Counted from the stretch's first letter, positions 37,381 through 47,231 are shown. The stretch: DNA of 64,000 nt from Bombella saccharophila (GCF_026385475.1 NZ_JANIDW010000003.1:1-64000), one strand, 5' to 3'. Program-made: numbers and translations. The notes: a model not told the origin generated them from the sequence alone.

Positions 37381-38259
37381 ATGGCTGAGGTCTCATTCGA
37401 ATTTTTTCCCGCTAAGACGGACGAGAAAGCCGCGGCTTTATTGCGGGTAGCGCAGCGTCTTGCTGCCTATGAGCCACGCTTTATGTCCGTTACATACGGG
37501 GCGGGTGGGTCCTCGCGGGAGCGTACGTTAGAGGCGTTACGACAGATGGTAGAGGCATTGCCTATCCCATTGGCGGGGCATCTTACATGCGTTAATGCCG
37601 CTAAAGGTGAGGTGGATGATGTCGCCCGTGCTTATTGGGACCTAGGGGTAAAGCATATTGTGGCGTTGCGGGGTGATGCCCCGGTTGCCAAAGGTGAGGT
37701 CCCAACGCCTTATCGCCCGCATCCAGAGGGGTATCATTATGCAGCAGACCTTGTAGCGGGGCTGAAGAAGACTGCCCCTTTTGAGATCTCTGTTGCGGCA
37801 TACCCAGAGACGCACCCCGAGGCGCAATCGGCGCAGTCTGATATTGAGCATCTTAAAGAGAAGTTTGATGCAGGGGCCGATAGGGCGATTACGCAATTCT
37901 TTTTTGACCCAGAATGTTTTTTGCGTTTCCGAGATCGTGCGGTGAAGGCGGGGATTAATAAACCCATCGTACCGGGGATTTTGCCTATTGGTAAGGCGGT
38001 ACAAGCATGGCGTTTTGCCAAAATGTGCGGGGCTTCTGTCCCAGAAGAGTTAAAAACGCTCTTTGAGGGGGTGGATGACCTCCCCCCTATTCGCACGCGC
38101 TTGAGTGCCGTGGTAGTCGATCGCCTTTGCCAGCGTTTGCGCGCGGAAGGGGTGGAGCATTTCCATTTTTATACGCTCAATCAAAGTGCCCCTACCTCTA
38201 CCTTATGCACTTTATTAGGGCGGCAGCGGTCGCATCCACTTGTGGAGCTTGCAAGCTGA
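37381..38259 (+). CDS. metF: Methylenetetrahydrofolate reductase
   Basis: FAD enzyme that reduces 5,10-methylene- to 5-methyltetrahydrofolate, the methyl donor used by the adjacent MetE. VSFEFFPAKTDEK with the catalytic glutamate, SVTYGAGGSSRERT, HLTCVN, ALRGD, and ITQFFFD are family landmarks. Length 292 is normal. AGAAGGAACGG stands just before the ATG. It lies 30 bases after sahR and probably shares its mRNA. Confidence 0.95.
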   Translation: MAEVSFEFFPAKTDEKAAALLRVAQRLAAYEPRFMSVTYGAGGSSRERTLEALRQMVEALPIPLAGHLTCVNAAKGEVDDVARAYWDLGVKHIVALRGDAPVAKGEVPTPYRPHPEGYHYAADLVAGLKKTAPFEISVAAYPETHPEAQSAQSDIEHLKEKFDAGADRAITQFFFDPECFLRFRDRAVKAGINKPIVPGILPIGKAVQAWRFAKMCGASVPEELKTLFEGVDDLPPIRTRLSAVVVDRLCQRLRAEGVEHFHFYTLNQSAPTSTLCTLLGRQRSHPLVELAS

Positions 38260-38267
38260 TAGAAACT

Positions 38268-38301
38268 AAAAAACCCGGCCTTATAAAGGACCGGGTTTTT
38301 A
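38268..38301. terminator. Bidirectional terminator between metF and infC
   Basis: AAAAAACCCGG and CCGGGTTTTT form a stem extended by CCTT/AAGG around an ATA loop. T runs on both sides allow it to stop metF on the plus and infC on the minus strand. Confidence 0.88.
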
Positions 38302-38318
38302 TGGAGCAAGTACAAAGC

Positions 38319-38873
38319 CTACTTTGTATCCCGCTGTTTGCTTGGGGCCAGAATCATAATCATCTGACGATTTTCCAAGCGAGGGGTTTGCTCAGCTTTA
38401 GCAATATCATCCACAGACTCGCGGATGCGGTGCATCATCTTAGAGCCAAGTTCCTGATGAGCAACCTCACGGCCTTTAAAGCGGAGTGAGACCTTAACTT
38501 TATCTCCTTCCTCTAAGAAGGAACGCACAGCCTTTACTTTGGTCTGGAAGTCATGCTCGCCCGTGCCAGGGCGGACCTTGACCTCTTTAATCTCAATGAC
38601 CTTTTGCTTCTTGCGGGCCTCGTTACGCTTCTTTTGCTGTTCATATTTGAACTTGCCGTAATCGAGAATCTTCGCCACCGGAGGCTCGGCCGTAGGGCTG
38701 ATTTCCAGCAGGTCTAACCCCTCAGAAAAAGCACGGGAAAGAGCCTCTCTTGTTGACATAATGCCAACCATCTCGCCTGCGGCATCAATAACGCGCACCT
38801 GCGGTACTCGGATCTCTTCATTAACGCGCGGCCCTTCGCGATTTGGGGCGGCGGGAAATGGCGGTCTAGCTAT
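38319..38873 (-). CDS. infC: Translation initiation factor IF-3, probable ATA start
   Basis: Binds the 30S subunit and checks start-codon selection. The N-domain NEEIRVPQVRVIDAAGEMVGI and C-domain KVRPGTGEHDFQTKVKAVRSFLEEGDKVKVSLRFKGRE are clear. The Shine-Dalgarno AGGAG (38884-38880) directly abuts the ATG at 38879, leaving no spacer, but stands six bases before an in-frame ATA at 38873-38871. Since infC normally uses a rare AUU, AUC or AUA start for autoregulation, I place the start there (about 184 residues). The ATG would add two. It follows thrS on the same strand, a classical pairing. Confidence 0.92.
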   Translation of the reverse strand: MARPPFPAAPNREGPRVNEEIRVPQVRVIDAAGEMVGIMSTREALSRAFSEGLDLLEISPTAEPPVAKILDYGKFKYEQQKKRNEARKKQKVIEIKEVKVRPGTGEHDFQTKVKAVRSFLEEGDKVKVSLRFKGREVAHQELGSKMMHRIRESVDDIAKAEQTPRLENRQMIMILAPSKQRDTK

Positions 38874-38994
38874 GGTCATCTCCTGTCGATGTTAGGGCCT
38901 CACCCGGTACAAAACGGTGAGGGGTCTCAAACTTTCTGTTTAGATTCATACCCCCCGTGCGGGCATGGCGCAAGGGGGGAGGATGGACTGCGTA

Positions 38995-40941
38995 TCAGGC
39001 TGTTTTCTGCTGCATAGCGCGGAGAAGGTCTGGCGGTGTTGCCTCTTCCTGCAAGGCGGGGAGAATCTCCTCAAAAGGGAGGACCTTTTGGGCTTGTTCC
39101 CCAAGGCGGCGGAGGCTGACTGTACCTTCCTCTGCCTCACGGCGGCCAACAACGAGGATGACTGGTACACGGGCGAGGCTATGCTCACGCACCTTCGCAT
39201 TGATTTTCTCATTGCGAATATCAGCCTCCGCATGCAAGCCCGCTTTTTGCAGACGTGCGGTAATCTCTTGAGCATAATCAGCGGCATCCGTCACGATGCT
39301 CGCTACCACAACTTGCGTTGGGGCCAGCCAGAGGGGGAACTTCCCGGCATATTGCTCAATGAGGATACCAAGGAAGCGTTCAAAACTCCCCAAGATAGCG
39401 CGATGGAGCATAACGGGCCGGTGGCGGGCACTATCTTCACCAATATAAGAGGCATCTAGCCGCTCTGGCAGAACATAATCGACCTGCAACGTCCCGCATT
39501 GCCAGTCGCGCCCGATGGCATCAGTCAGTACGAACTCCAATTTCGGCCCGTAAAAGGCACCTTCGCCGGGGTTTAACTCATACTCTACCCCAACCATTTC
39601 GCAGGCACGTTTTAAGGCCCCCTCGGCACGGTCCCAGACCTCATCAGAGCCAGCACGGGTTTCAGGCCGGTCGGAGAATTTAACGCGGAAGCTTTCAAAG
39701 CCAAAATCTTTATAGACCTCGCCTAGCATAGTGACGAAGCGGGCCGTTTCTTCAGCGATTTGGTCATCTGTGCAGAAGATATGCGCATCATCCTGCGTAA
39801 AGCCGCGCACACGCATAATCCCATGCAACGAGCCGGAGGGTTCATAGCGATGACAGGCCCCGAACTCCGCCATACGCAGCGGCAGCTCCCGGTAAGAGCG
39901 CAAGCCATGGCGGAAGATCTGCACATGGCAAGGGCAGTTCATCGGTTTGAGGGCGAGGGTCTTATCCTCATCCTCCACTGTGGCGATGAACATATGCTCA
40001 CGATATTTATCCCAATGGCCGGAGGCTTCCCACAAGGTGCGGTCCACAAGTTGAGGGGTGCGGACTTCTTGATAGCCGTTTCGGTTCTGGGCGCGGCGCA
40101 TATAATCTTGCACCGCTGTGTAGAGCCGCCAACCTTTTTGATGCCAGAAAATCTGCCCTACGGCTTCTTCTTGAATATGGAACAGGTCCATATCCCGGCC
40201 AATGCGGCGATGGTCGCGTTTTTCGGCCTCTTCTAGGCGTTCTAGATAGGCTTTAAGCTCCTTTTTATCGCGCCATGCTGTGCCATAGATGCGCGTAAGC
40301 ATGGGGTTGCGATGGTCCCCCCGCCAATAAGCCCCGGCCACCCGCATGAGCTTAAAGGCATTGCCAACATCCCCTGTCGTGCGGAGATGCGGCCCACGGC
40401 AGAGGTCTAACCATTCCCCTTGGCGGTAAATGGAAATCTCCTCACTCTCTGGCAGGTCGCGAATCAATTCGGCCTTAAAGCTCTCACCGCGTTCCTCAAA
40501 GAAGGCAATGGCCTCGTTACGGTCCCATACCTCTCGTGTGAAGGCATCTCCACGGGCGATAATCTCGGCCATTTTGGTTTCGATGGCGTCAAAATCGGCA
40601 GGGGTGAAGGGCTTGTCGCGGAAGAAGTCGTAATAAAAGCCGTCTTTAATGCTTGGCCCGATGGTTACTTGCGTCCCCGGCCAGAGGGCTTGCACAGCCT
40701 CGGCCATGACATGGGCAGCATCATGGCGAATCATCGGGAGGGCATCTTCATCTTTGCGGGTGATGAAACGAACAGCGCTATCCTGCGTGATGGTAAAGCC
40801 TATATCCACAGCTTTGCCATCAACCTCCATCGCGATGGCCGCACGGGCTAAACCTGGGCCAATGGAGTCGGCGATAGTTGTCCCTGTCACTGCCCCATCG
40901 AAGGTGCGAATGCTTCCATCGGGTAGGGTAATGGCGGGCAT
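38995..40941 (-). CDS. thrS: Threonyl-tRNA synthetase
   Basis: Charges tRNA-Thr. The 648 residues carry an N-terminal TGS domain (about 1-60), an editing domain with [11 protein letters not shown] and YYDF, the class II core ([44 protein letters not shown]) and an anticodon-binding domain near the C-terminus. AAGGAGTCC precedes the ATG. It lies upstream of infC on the minus strand; no T-box or operator-like leader was recognised in the 145 bases before it. Confidence 0.96.
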   Translation of the reverse strand: MPAITLPDGSIRTFDGAVTGTTIADSIGPGLARAAIAMEVDGKAVDIGFTITQDSAVRFITRKDEDALPMIRHDAAHVMAEAVQALWPGTQVTIGPSIKDGFYYDFFRDKPFTPADFDAIETKMAEIIARGDAFTREVWDRNEAIAFFEERGESFKAELIRDLPESEEISIYRQGEWLDLCRGPHLRTTGDVGNAFKLMRVAGAYWRGDHRNPMLTRIYGTAWRDKKELKAYLERLEEAEKRDHRRIGRDMDLFHIQEEAVGQIFWHQKGWRLYTAVQDYMRRAQNRNGYQEVRTPQLVDRTLWEASGHWDKYREHMFIATVEDEDKTLALKPMNCPCHVQIFRHGLRSYRELPLRMAEFGACHRYEPSGSLHGIMRVRGFTQDDAHIFCTDDQIAEETARFVTMLGEVYKDFGFESFRVKFSDRPETRAGSDEVWDRAEGALKRACEMVGVEYELNPGEGAFYGPKLEFVLTDAIGRDWQCGTLQVDYVLPERLDASYIGEDSARHRPVMLHRAILGSFERFLGILIEQYAGKFPLWLAPTQVVVASIVTDAADYAQEITARLQKAGLHAEADIRNEKINAKVREHSLARVPVILVVGRREAEEGTVSLRRLGEQAQKVLPFEEILPALQEEATPPDLLRAMQQKTA

Positions 40942-41086
40942 GAAAGGACTCCTTGGTCAGTCATCATCAAGAGGGATTCTTCAGCTTATGTTAGGCGAAA
41001 AGGGATTCGTTGAACATAGCGGGTGGCAAAATGGCCTTTAAAACGGCTCTTCTGCAAGCCCTAATATGAGATAGTGTGCCGTTGGG

Positions 41087-42052
41087 TCATTTTTTTGCAT
41101 GATGTGCCCTGCGTGCTTGCATGAGGGGGAGGCCCCAATCATGCAGCAAGGTCATCACACGTTCTGGCTGTATATGAGCGAGCGTATCTGCTTGCATCAC
41201 GCGGTTTTGCCCTACTGTGAGGCCGTGGGGGGCGCAACGGCGGGGGTCACTTTCGGCAGAAAAGAGGGTTAAGGTGGGGCAATCCATCATAGCGGCCATA
41301 TGTAGTGGCCCGGTATCATTGCCACAACAAAGCAAAGCGCGATGGAGCAGCCCTGCTAAAGCAGGCAATGTGGTTTTGCCGGTAAAGTCCCGCGCTGTGG
41401 GAACATGGTGGCAGATATGCGCGGCAAGGGGAGCGTCTGCTGCACTCCCTACAATGAGGGGGACATACCCCCATGCGGCGATAGTGTGGGCTAAATCTGC
41501 AAAATAGGCGAGGGGCCATCGCTTGGCGGGTCGATGTGGTGCAGCACCGGGGACAAGCACCACATAAGGCTCAGTAAGGAATGGGCCTTCATCCTTTAGA
41601 AAGGTTGGAATCGTGCGGGGCTGTAAAGGGACATTTGCGCTGCGGAGCTGGTCGCGTTGTCGGCAGAGCGTATGCATCTGGCGGGCTTGGGGATTGTGAT
41701 GAGGGAGGCTCGCCCGCTTTTGTTGGCCTGACCATAGGATAGTACGCGGTGCAAGCGTGCGATAACGGCTCGTACGACCAGAGTTTTGGAGGTCGAACAC
41801 AAGGTCCATCTTGTGCAACAGAGCGCGGATATTACGCCAATGCCGCCAATGTGTGATGGGGGGGCGGTCATCAATCGCGATAGCGTCAAACCAAGGGGTG
41901 GAGGCAGCAAGAGCTTGATAAGGGCTGCTGGTGAGGAGGGTAATATGGGCATGCGCAAAGGCCTGCCGAATGGAGGCAAAGGCCTCAAAAGCCTGACAAA
42001 CATCTCCTAAGGCCCCATGACGAATAATAAGGATGTTCTGAATGTTCGTCAT
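41087..42052 (-). CDS. Glycosyltransferase family 9, heptosyltransferase-like
   Basis: ADP-heptose:lipopolysaccharide heptosyltransferase type, GT-B fold, 321 residues. ILIIRHGALGDVCQAFEAFASIRQAF is the N-terminal acceptor motif with the catalytic aspartate, VVLVPGAAPHRPAKRWP the donor loop, and CCGNDTGPLHMAAMMDCPTLTLF the closing motif. It probably adds a heptose or other sugar to the LPS core. It starts 25 bases after grpE on the same strand, so the two share a transcript, an odd but plausible pairing. Confidence 0.85.
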   Translation of the reverse strand: MTNIQNILIIRHGALGDVCQAFEAFASIRQAFAHAHITLLTSSPYQALAASTPWFDAIAIDDRPPITHWRHWRNIRALLHKMDLVFDLQNSGRTSRYRTLAPRTILWSGQQKRASLPHHNPQARQMHTLCRQRDQLRSANVPLQPRTIPTFLKDEGPFLTEPYVVLVPGAAPHRPAKRWPLAYFADLAHTIAAWGYVPLIVGSAADAPLAAHICHHVPTARDFTGKTTLPALAGLLHRALLCCGNDTGPLHMAAMMDCPTLTLFSAESDPRRCAPHGLTVGQNRVMQADTLAHIQPERVMTLLHDWGLPLMQARRAHHAKK

Positions 42053-42076
42053 AGAGCCATGAGGGTGTTGTTTTGT

Positions 42077-42700
42077 TTAATCCTTCTTCGGTGCTTGACC
42101 GGTTGAGGATGGGTTGGAGACTATAACCATAGCAGGTTTAAGCAGCCGGTCCTTGAGCAACCAGGTTGGTGTCCATGCTTGGACGACATGCCCTGGTGGG
42201 AGGTGATCGACCTCTTGCTCCTGCATGGCTTGATGAAGATTGGCATCAAAAGGCTCATGAGTGGGGTCTTGTTTGGTAATGCCATGCCGCTCCAAAATGG
42301 AGAGGAAGGCACGCTCTGTCCCCTCAAACCCTTCACGCAGGCGGGTGATGAGTCCATCTTCGCCTTCTTCATGCGGGGGGAGAGCAGAGAGGCCACGTTG
42401 AAGGTTCTCGGCAGCTTCTACAACATCGCGCGCAAATTTCTGCACCGAGTAATGACGGGCATCCTCAAGCTCGCGCTTATGGCGGGTGCGAAGATTCTGG
42501 TTTTCCGCTTCAGAGCGTTTCCAGCGGTCTTCCATCTCGGCCAATTTCTCTTCTAACGCGGCGATGCGTGCCTCGGCATTATCCTCAGCGTGTGTATGGC
42601 CTTCGCCTGTTTGGCTGTCATGCTGATCAGCGTGAGAGGGAGCCTCATGCTGTGGGGTGTTGGGGTGTTCTGTTTCGGTATGAGACGTTTGTTCTGTCAT
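42077..42700 (-). CDS. grpE: Nucleotide exchange factor GrpE
   Basis: Exchange factor for DnaK. The 207-residue protein has a Glu/His-rich disordered N-terminus, a long coiled coil (ARIAALEEKLAEMEDRWKRSEAENQNLRTRH) and the C-terminal beta domain with HQAMQEQEVDHLPPGHVVQAW and LLKDRLLKPAMVIV. No hrcA precedes it. A candidate heat-shock promoter lies at 42742-42769. Confidence 0.95.
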   Translation of the reverse strand: MTEQTSHTETEHPNTPQHEAPSHADQHDSQTGEGHTHAEDNAEARIAALEEKLAEMEDRWKRSEAENQNLRTRHKRELEDARHYSVQKFARDVVEAAENLQRGLSALPPHEEGEDGLITRLREGFEGTERAFLSILERHGITKQDPTHEPFDANLHQAMQEQEVDHLPPGHVVQAWTPTWLLKDRLLKPAMVIVSNPSSTGQAPKKD

Positions 42701-43116
42701 GTTGTGACCCTAGTTCGCGTCTTATGAGATGGCGGGCCTGCATTATATGGCAAAGACTGTCATCGCAAGCTAGCCTTCTAACCATTTGATGTCGTGGCTT
42801 TGCATATTTTGCAAGGTCATTCGACAAATAGAGGAAATACTCCTCTTAATACCTATAATAGATAGTATTGTTTTTTGTAAAAACAAGAGGCTGAAGGTTG
42901 TTTGCGGTGCAAATGGGTTAAAAAAATGTAAAATAAAGGTACAATATATTAAAAAACCCCTATTTTAAGGTATTCAAAAACTATGACCTTTTGGTGTAGA
43001 AATTGTGATCAGTGAGGGCAGATGTGTGTGTGCTCATCTGTGTCAATGTTATATTGCAATCCGGGGGTAGGACTCTCTGACATCTCCGGTACCTGTGAAG
43101 AATGGTAGGAGTTTTC
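42701..43116. other. 416-base divergent intergenic region with stacked inverted repeats
   Basis: Lies between grpE and the response-regulator gene and should hold both promoters. From 42830 to 42990 it is very AT-rich. It contains GAGGA-AATAC-TCCTC (42831-42845), a perfect 19-base palindrome TTGTTTTT-TGT-AAAAACAA (42868-42886), and a CAGATG/CATCTG hairpin near 43019-43042. I see no supported coding sequence or RNA family. Confidence 0.55.
42742..42769 (-). promoter_or_regulatory. Possible sigma-32 promoter of grpE
   Basis: On the minus strand CTTGCG (42769-42764) is followed after 13 bases by CCATATAAT (42750-42742), close to the sigma-32 pattern CTTGAA-N13-CCCCAT. It lies about 45 bases before the grpE start. 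Weak by eye but biologically sensible. Confidence 0.35.
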
Positions 43117-43893
43117 ATGGTAAAGGGTCCCTTCCCTTGTGTTTATCAACCTTTTGGGGAAGAGAAATATGGCGTTAGGGGGCAGCAAGCCCCGATAATT
43201 GCTCTTGTTGATGATGATCGTAATATTCTGACATCTGTACAAATGACGTTAGAGGCTGAGGGGTTCGTCGTTCATACGTATACGGACGGTGAGAGCGCCT
43301 TGCAGGGTATTTTGTCTCGTTCGGCTTCCTTAGCCGTGTTGGATGTAAAAATGCCGCGTATGGATGGGATGGAGTTATTACGTCGGCTGAGGACGCGCTC
43401 AAGTAGTTTGCCGGTTATTTTTCTAACCTCAAAGGATGAAGAGTTAGACCAGCTTATGGGGCTACGGCTCGGGGCGGATGATTATATCACGAAGCCTTTT
43501 TCCGTGCGTTTGTTGGTGGAGCGTATTCGTGCCCTGTTACGACGGCATGAAGTGAGTCAGGCTGGGTTAGATGGCGACGGAGCTGTTGGTGGTGAGATCC
43601 TCATCCGTGGGGGATTATCACTGGATGAGGCACGCCATCAATGTGTCTGGAATGGGACTGATGTTGCCCTAACAGTGACGGAGTTTTTGCTCGTCAAAGC
43701 TTTGGTCTTGCGCCCAGGTATGGTGAAGTCGCGCGACCAACTCATCGATGCGGCCTATGGAGACAGTATTTATGTCGATGACCGCACAATTGATAGTCAT
43801 ATTAAGCGGGTTCGTAAGAAGTTTCGACAGGTAGATGATAGTTTTAATCATATTGAGACGCTTTATGGTGTTGGATACCGATATAGGGAATAA
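43117..43893 (+). CDS. chvI: Response regulator, ChvI-like (OmpR family)
   Basis: Two-component regulator of 258 residues. The receiver has [10 protein letters not shown] with the acidic pair, phosphoacceptor Asp in [12 protein letters not shown], and the KPF lysine. The C-terminal winged helix ends with [33 protein letters not shown]. Pairing with the histidine kinase 20 bases downstream and with rapZ matches the ChvI/ChvG system, which controls envelope and acid responses in alphaproteobacteria. AGGAG lies five bases before the ATG at 43117. Confidence 0.88.
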   Translation: MVKGPFPCVYQPFGEEKYGVRGQQAPIIALVDDDRNILTSVQMTLEAEGFVVHTYTDGESALQGILSRSASLAVLDVKMPRMDGMELLRRLRTRSSSLPVIFLTSKDEELDQLMGLRLGADDYITKPFSVRLLVERIRALLRRHEVSQAGLDGDGAVGGEILIRGGLSLDEARHQCVWNGTDVALTVTEFLLVKALVLRPGMVKSRDQLIDAAYGDSIYVDDRTIDSHIKRVRKKFRQVDDSFNHIETLYGVGYRYRE

Positions 43894-43914
43894 GGTAATG
43901 GAGCTCATGGGTTA

Positions 43915-45705
43915 ATGGTGAAGGTAAGTGCTGTGCGGCAAAAGTTATTGCGCACGCAGCTATGGTTACATTTACCACAAATACGGCGGTGGGTTTCTCC
44001 GCTCACGAGTCGCTTATTGTTAGTAAATTTCCTCCCTCTATTATTTATGGGAGGGATGTTGCTGTCTATTAATGCTGTCCGCAATACGTTGCTTGATGAC
44101 AGTATTGATGCTCTGCGTGAGCAGGCGCGGATCTACACTTCTGTTCTCCAACAAGGGCATTATCGTGAGGGGAAGGGCGGCAATGTTAGCCTAGATGTCG
44201 CACAGGCCCATCTTTTATTAGAAGATATGATCCGTTTTAGCCGGAATGCTGAGGTGCGTCTTTATGCACCAAACGGCCATATTTTGACAGAAAGTCGGAA
44301 AAAAGGGTCCCCAATTGGAGGGGTAAGCTGGCAGCCGACGGTCAGTATTGCAGATAAGCTTTATGCGTGGGTGCTCGCGCTAATCCCTTTGCAGACAAAA
44401 GAGGGGCAAGTTCCACTAGATAATTCTACAGCATCGCAAAATTTTGGGTATGAGACGGACGAAGATGTCCGCATCAGTGCACGAGGGGAATTGCCTCCTT
44501 ATATTCGCCTAACTGATACGCATGAATTAGTTATGACGGTGGTGGAGCCTGTCTTTATAGGAGGCAAGACGGTAGGGGTTCTGCAATTAACGCGCTTTAA
44601 TGCCGATATTGATCGCTCATTGATGAAAGTACGGTGGGTGATTGTCGTCATGTTACTGCTGAGTATGGGGGCAGCCGTATTACTGTCATGGTATCTCGCT
44701 ATGACATTGGCTATTCCCTTACGACGCCTTGTTGTTCGCTCGCGGAATATGCGTGAGCCAGGGCAGGGCCATGTCGATGGGCTGCCTTATACGTTGCTCA
44801 GCCGTCGGGATGAGATTGGCGAGCTTGCCCGTGCTTTGCGGGAGAGTGCCTTGGCTTTATGGGCACGTATGGATGATGTAGAGCGCTTTGCTGCGGAAGT
44901 TAGTCATGAGTTGAAAAACCCCCTATCATCCATTCGTTCGGCTTTAGATACGCTTCCCCGTATTACAGATATGCAAGCGCGCGATCGGTTATTATCCATC
45001 TTAGGGGGTGATGTTAAGCGTTTAGAGCGGCTGATTACCGATATTTCTTTTGCTAGTCGTGTGGAAGGGGAGCTGCAACGCGAGGAGCGCGTTGTTATTA
45101 ATGTTGTTGAGCTTTTGGAACAGTTTGTTGATGTGCATGAGACGATCCGGGAGGGAAAAGGCGTTCGCTTAATGCTCTCTGTGCCGGAGGGGAAGGGTAT
45201 TTTCTGTGTGCAAGCTGTGCGTGATAGATTAGTACAAGTATTTCATAATCTCATTGGTAATGCAGTGTCTTTCTCCCCTGCGGAGGGGACGATACGGTTG
45301 GTCTTACGTACAGTTACAGGGCCTTCACGGTTGGAAGAAGATGGGTCTATCACGCCTGGTGGTCCTGCCATTGAGATCGCCGTAGAGGATGAAGGGCCGG
45401 GCATTCCCCCTGCTAAATTGAATAGTATTTTTGATCGTTTTTATTCAGAGCGCCCCGTTGGTGAGCATTTTGGAGAACATTCCGGATTGGGGCTGGCGAT
45501 AAGTCGACAAATTATTATGGCGTTTGATGGTGTGTTATATGCGGAAAACCGTGATGAGGTGGATGCCATAACGGGAGAGACCCGTATCTGTGGGGCGCGG
45601 TTTGTGATTAGGCTGCCTTTAATTGCGTGTTTTCTTCCTAAGTGCGCTTTGCGTAAGGATGGTCAATGTTTCTTGCCAACTGAGGACTGTGCTATGTTGT
45701 CGTAG
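43915..45705 (+). CDS. chvG: Sensor histidine kinase, ChvG-like
   Basis: Membrane kinase of 596 residues: first transmembrane segment about 33-52, a periplasmic sensor domain to about 238, second segment about 241-263, HAMP to 325, dimerisation helix with His331 in VSHELKNPLSS, and an ATPase domain with NLIGNAV, DEGPGIP and GLGLAISRQI. This is the ChvG/ExoS plan. The last 25 residues beyond FVIRLPL form a cysteine-containing tail I would not expect. It follows chvI by 21 bases, and rapZ follows. Confidence 0.88.
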   Translation: MVKVSAVRQKLLRTQLWLHLPQIRRWVSPLTSRLLLVNFLPLLFMGGMLLSINAVRNTLLDDSIDALREQARIYTSVLQQGHYREGKGGNVSLDVAQAHLLLEDMIRFSRNAEVRLYAPNGHILTESRKKGSPIGGVSWQPTVSIADKLYAWVLALIPLQTKEGQVPLDNSTASQNFGYETDEDVRISARGELPPYIRLTDTHELVMTVVEPVFIGGKTVGVLQLTRFNADIDRSLMKVRWVIVVMLLLSMGAAVLLSWYLAMTLAIPLRRLVVRSRNMREPGQGHVDGLPYTLLSRRDEIGELARALRESALALWARMDDVERFAAEVSHELKNPLSSIRSALDTLPRITDMQARDRLLSILGGDVKRLERLITDISFASRVEGELQREERVVINVVELLEQFVDVHETIREGKGVRLMLSVPEGKGIFCVQAVRDRLVQVFHNLIGNAVSFSPAEGTIRLVLRTVTGPSRLEEDGSITPGGPAIEIAVEDEGPGIPPAKLNSIFDRFYSERPVGEHFGEHSGLGLAISRQIIMAFDGVLYAENRDEVDAITGETRICGARFVIRLPLIACFLPKCALRKDGQCFLPTEDCAMLS

Positions 45706-45744
45706 TTATCGTATCTTCCTTGATAAGGCGCAGGAAAGCAGGGC

Positions 45745-46680
45745 ATGGTCATAAAGACGAAGGAACACTCTGCGCGGCAGATTGTACTGGTGACAGGTCT
45801 CTCCGGTGCAGGCAAAGCCTCTACCTTACGGATGTTGGAGGACCTCGATTACGAGGTCGTGGATAACCCCCCGCTTGATCTTTTTGGGCCATTGATTAAT
45901 CAAGCCGGGCAGCGTTTAGCCATTGGGTTGGATGTGCGCAGTCGTGGGTTTGAATCACATCGCGTGGCAGATTTCCTCGCCCAGGCACGGCGTGAGCAGG
46001 ATTGTGCAATACAGCTGCTTTTTGTCACGGCGGATTATGATGTGCTTTTGCGTCGTTTTACCGCGACAAGGCGGCGTCATCCTTTAGCAGGTGATGGAGG
46101 TGTACGTCCCGCTTTGGAGCTGGAAGCGGAGATGCTTGCCCCTTTAAGGGTTATGGCTGATCTTGTTATCGATACAAGTGACCTCCCAGTACCAGATTTG
46201 CGCCAGATGATTAATGCGCGCTTTAGTGCGGGGAGTGGGGCGATGCTCTCTGTCATCTTGATGTCCTTTGCTTACCCGGCGGGCCTCCCACGGGAGGCAG
46301 ACCTCGTACTTGATGCCCGTTTTTTACGGAATCCCCATTATGATGAAACGTTACGTCCCCACACAGGGTTAGAAAAATCCGTAGCGGATTATGTGAAGGC
46401 AGACCCTTTTTACCAGCAATTTTATGAGCATGTTTTGGGGCTAATACGTACAGTTTTGCCGCGCTTTGCTGAGGAAGGGAAAAAATACGTTACCATTGCT
46501 GTAGGCTGCAGTGGTGGGCGGCATCGCTCTGTAACGATAATTGAAGCACTCGCGCGGGATTTATCTGAAGAGCCTATGATAGACGAACTTCCCGCCTCTG
46601 TAATGGTTGTACACCGGGAGCTTGCGCGTGAAGGATTGGCCTCATGGCGCTGGGCTGTTTTGCCTGATGGGACGTCATGA
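45745..46680 (+). CDS. rapZ: RNase adapter protein RapZ
   Basis: P-loop protein of the RapZ/YvcJ family, 311 residues, which binds nucleotide and in enterobacteria guides RNase E to a small RNA. Signatures are LVTGLSGAGKASTLRMLEDLDYEVVDNPP, LDVRSRGF, LFVTADYDVLLRRFTATRRRHPL and the C-terminal IAVGCSGGRHRSV. The Walker A reads GKAS rather than GKS; I believe related acetic acid bacteria share this but could not check. The usual neighbour hprK between chvG and rapZ is absent. It overlaps the next gene by four bases. Confidence 0.9.
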   Translation: MVIKTKEHSARQIVLVTGLSGAGKASTLRMLEDLDYEVVDNPPLDLFGPLINQAGQRLAIGLDVRSRGFESHRVADFLAQARREQDCAIQLLFVTADYDVLLRRFTATRRRHPLAGDGGVRPALELEAEMLAPLRVMADLVIDTSDLPVPDLRQMINARFSAGSGAMLSVILMSFAYPAGLPREADLVLDARFLRNPHYDETLRPHTGLEKSVADYVKADPFYQQFYEHVLGLIRTVLPRFAEEGKKYVTIAVGCSGGRHRSVTIIEALARDLSEEPMIDELPASVMVVHRELAREGLASWRWAVLPDGTS

Positions 46681-47231
46681 AAGGGGGAAGGCTAGTGCAA
46701 CAGCAAGCAGAGCCGGATTTTGCAGCGCATGTGATAGCGCGTTTAGATGAGGTAGCCGATTGGTGCCACCATCATGGGCAGCGGCTAACAATAACGCGAC
46801 GGTTGGTTTTAGGGCTTATCCTGGCAGAGGAGCGGCCATTAGGGGCTTATGATATACTCTCTTTATTGCGGGAGTATCAGCCTAAAGCTGTACCGCCGAC
46901 AGTGTATCGGGCGTTGGAGTTTCTTCTCGAGCAAGGGCTTATCCATCGTATTGAACGTTTGAGCGCTTTTGTGGGTTGTCATCATCGTTTGGCGTGCCAT
47001 GCAGATTGTAAATCGCATAAAGCGTGGGGTGTGCATCGCGCTCAGTTTCTTATCTGCCGCCATTGTGGGCGTGTACAAGAGCTGGAGCAGGATGTTGTTG
47101 CCGCTGTTTTATTGCAATCGGCCCGTGGGCAGGGCTTCCATGCTGAAGCGGCAACGGTGGAGATTGAAGGGACCTGTGCTGAATGTGCAGCTGCGGGACA
47201 GTCTAACGGCAATGAGATGATAGACCATTAG
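46677..47231 (+). CDS. Fur-family regulator, probably Zur-like
   Basis: A 184-residue Fur-type repressor: winged helix with RLTITRRLVLGLILAEERPLGAYDILSLL and PPTVYRALEFLLEQGLIHRIE, then a metal-binding dimerisation domain with FLICRHCG and GTCAEC, the paired CxxC structural zinc site. The sequence HRAQFLICRHCGRVQEL is closer to Zur than Fur as I know them. It overlaps the rapZ stop by four bases. Its own target sites were not identified. Confidence 0.82.
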   Translation: MKGGRLVQQQAEPDFAAHVIARLDEVADWCHHHGQRLTITRRLVLGLILAEERPLGAYDILSLLREYQPKAVPPTVYRALEFLLEQGLIHRIERLSAFVGCHHRLACHADCKSHKAWGVHRAQFLICRHCGRVQELEQDVVAAVLLQSARGQGFHAEAATVEIEGTCAECAAAGQSNGNEMIDH

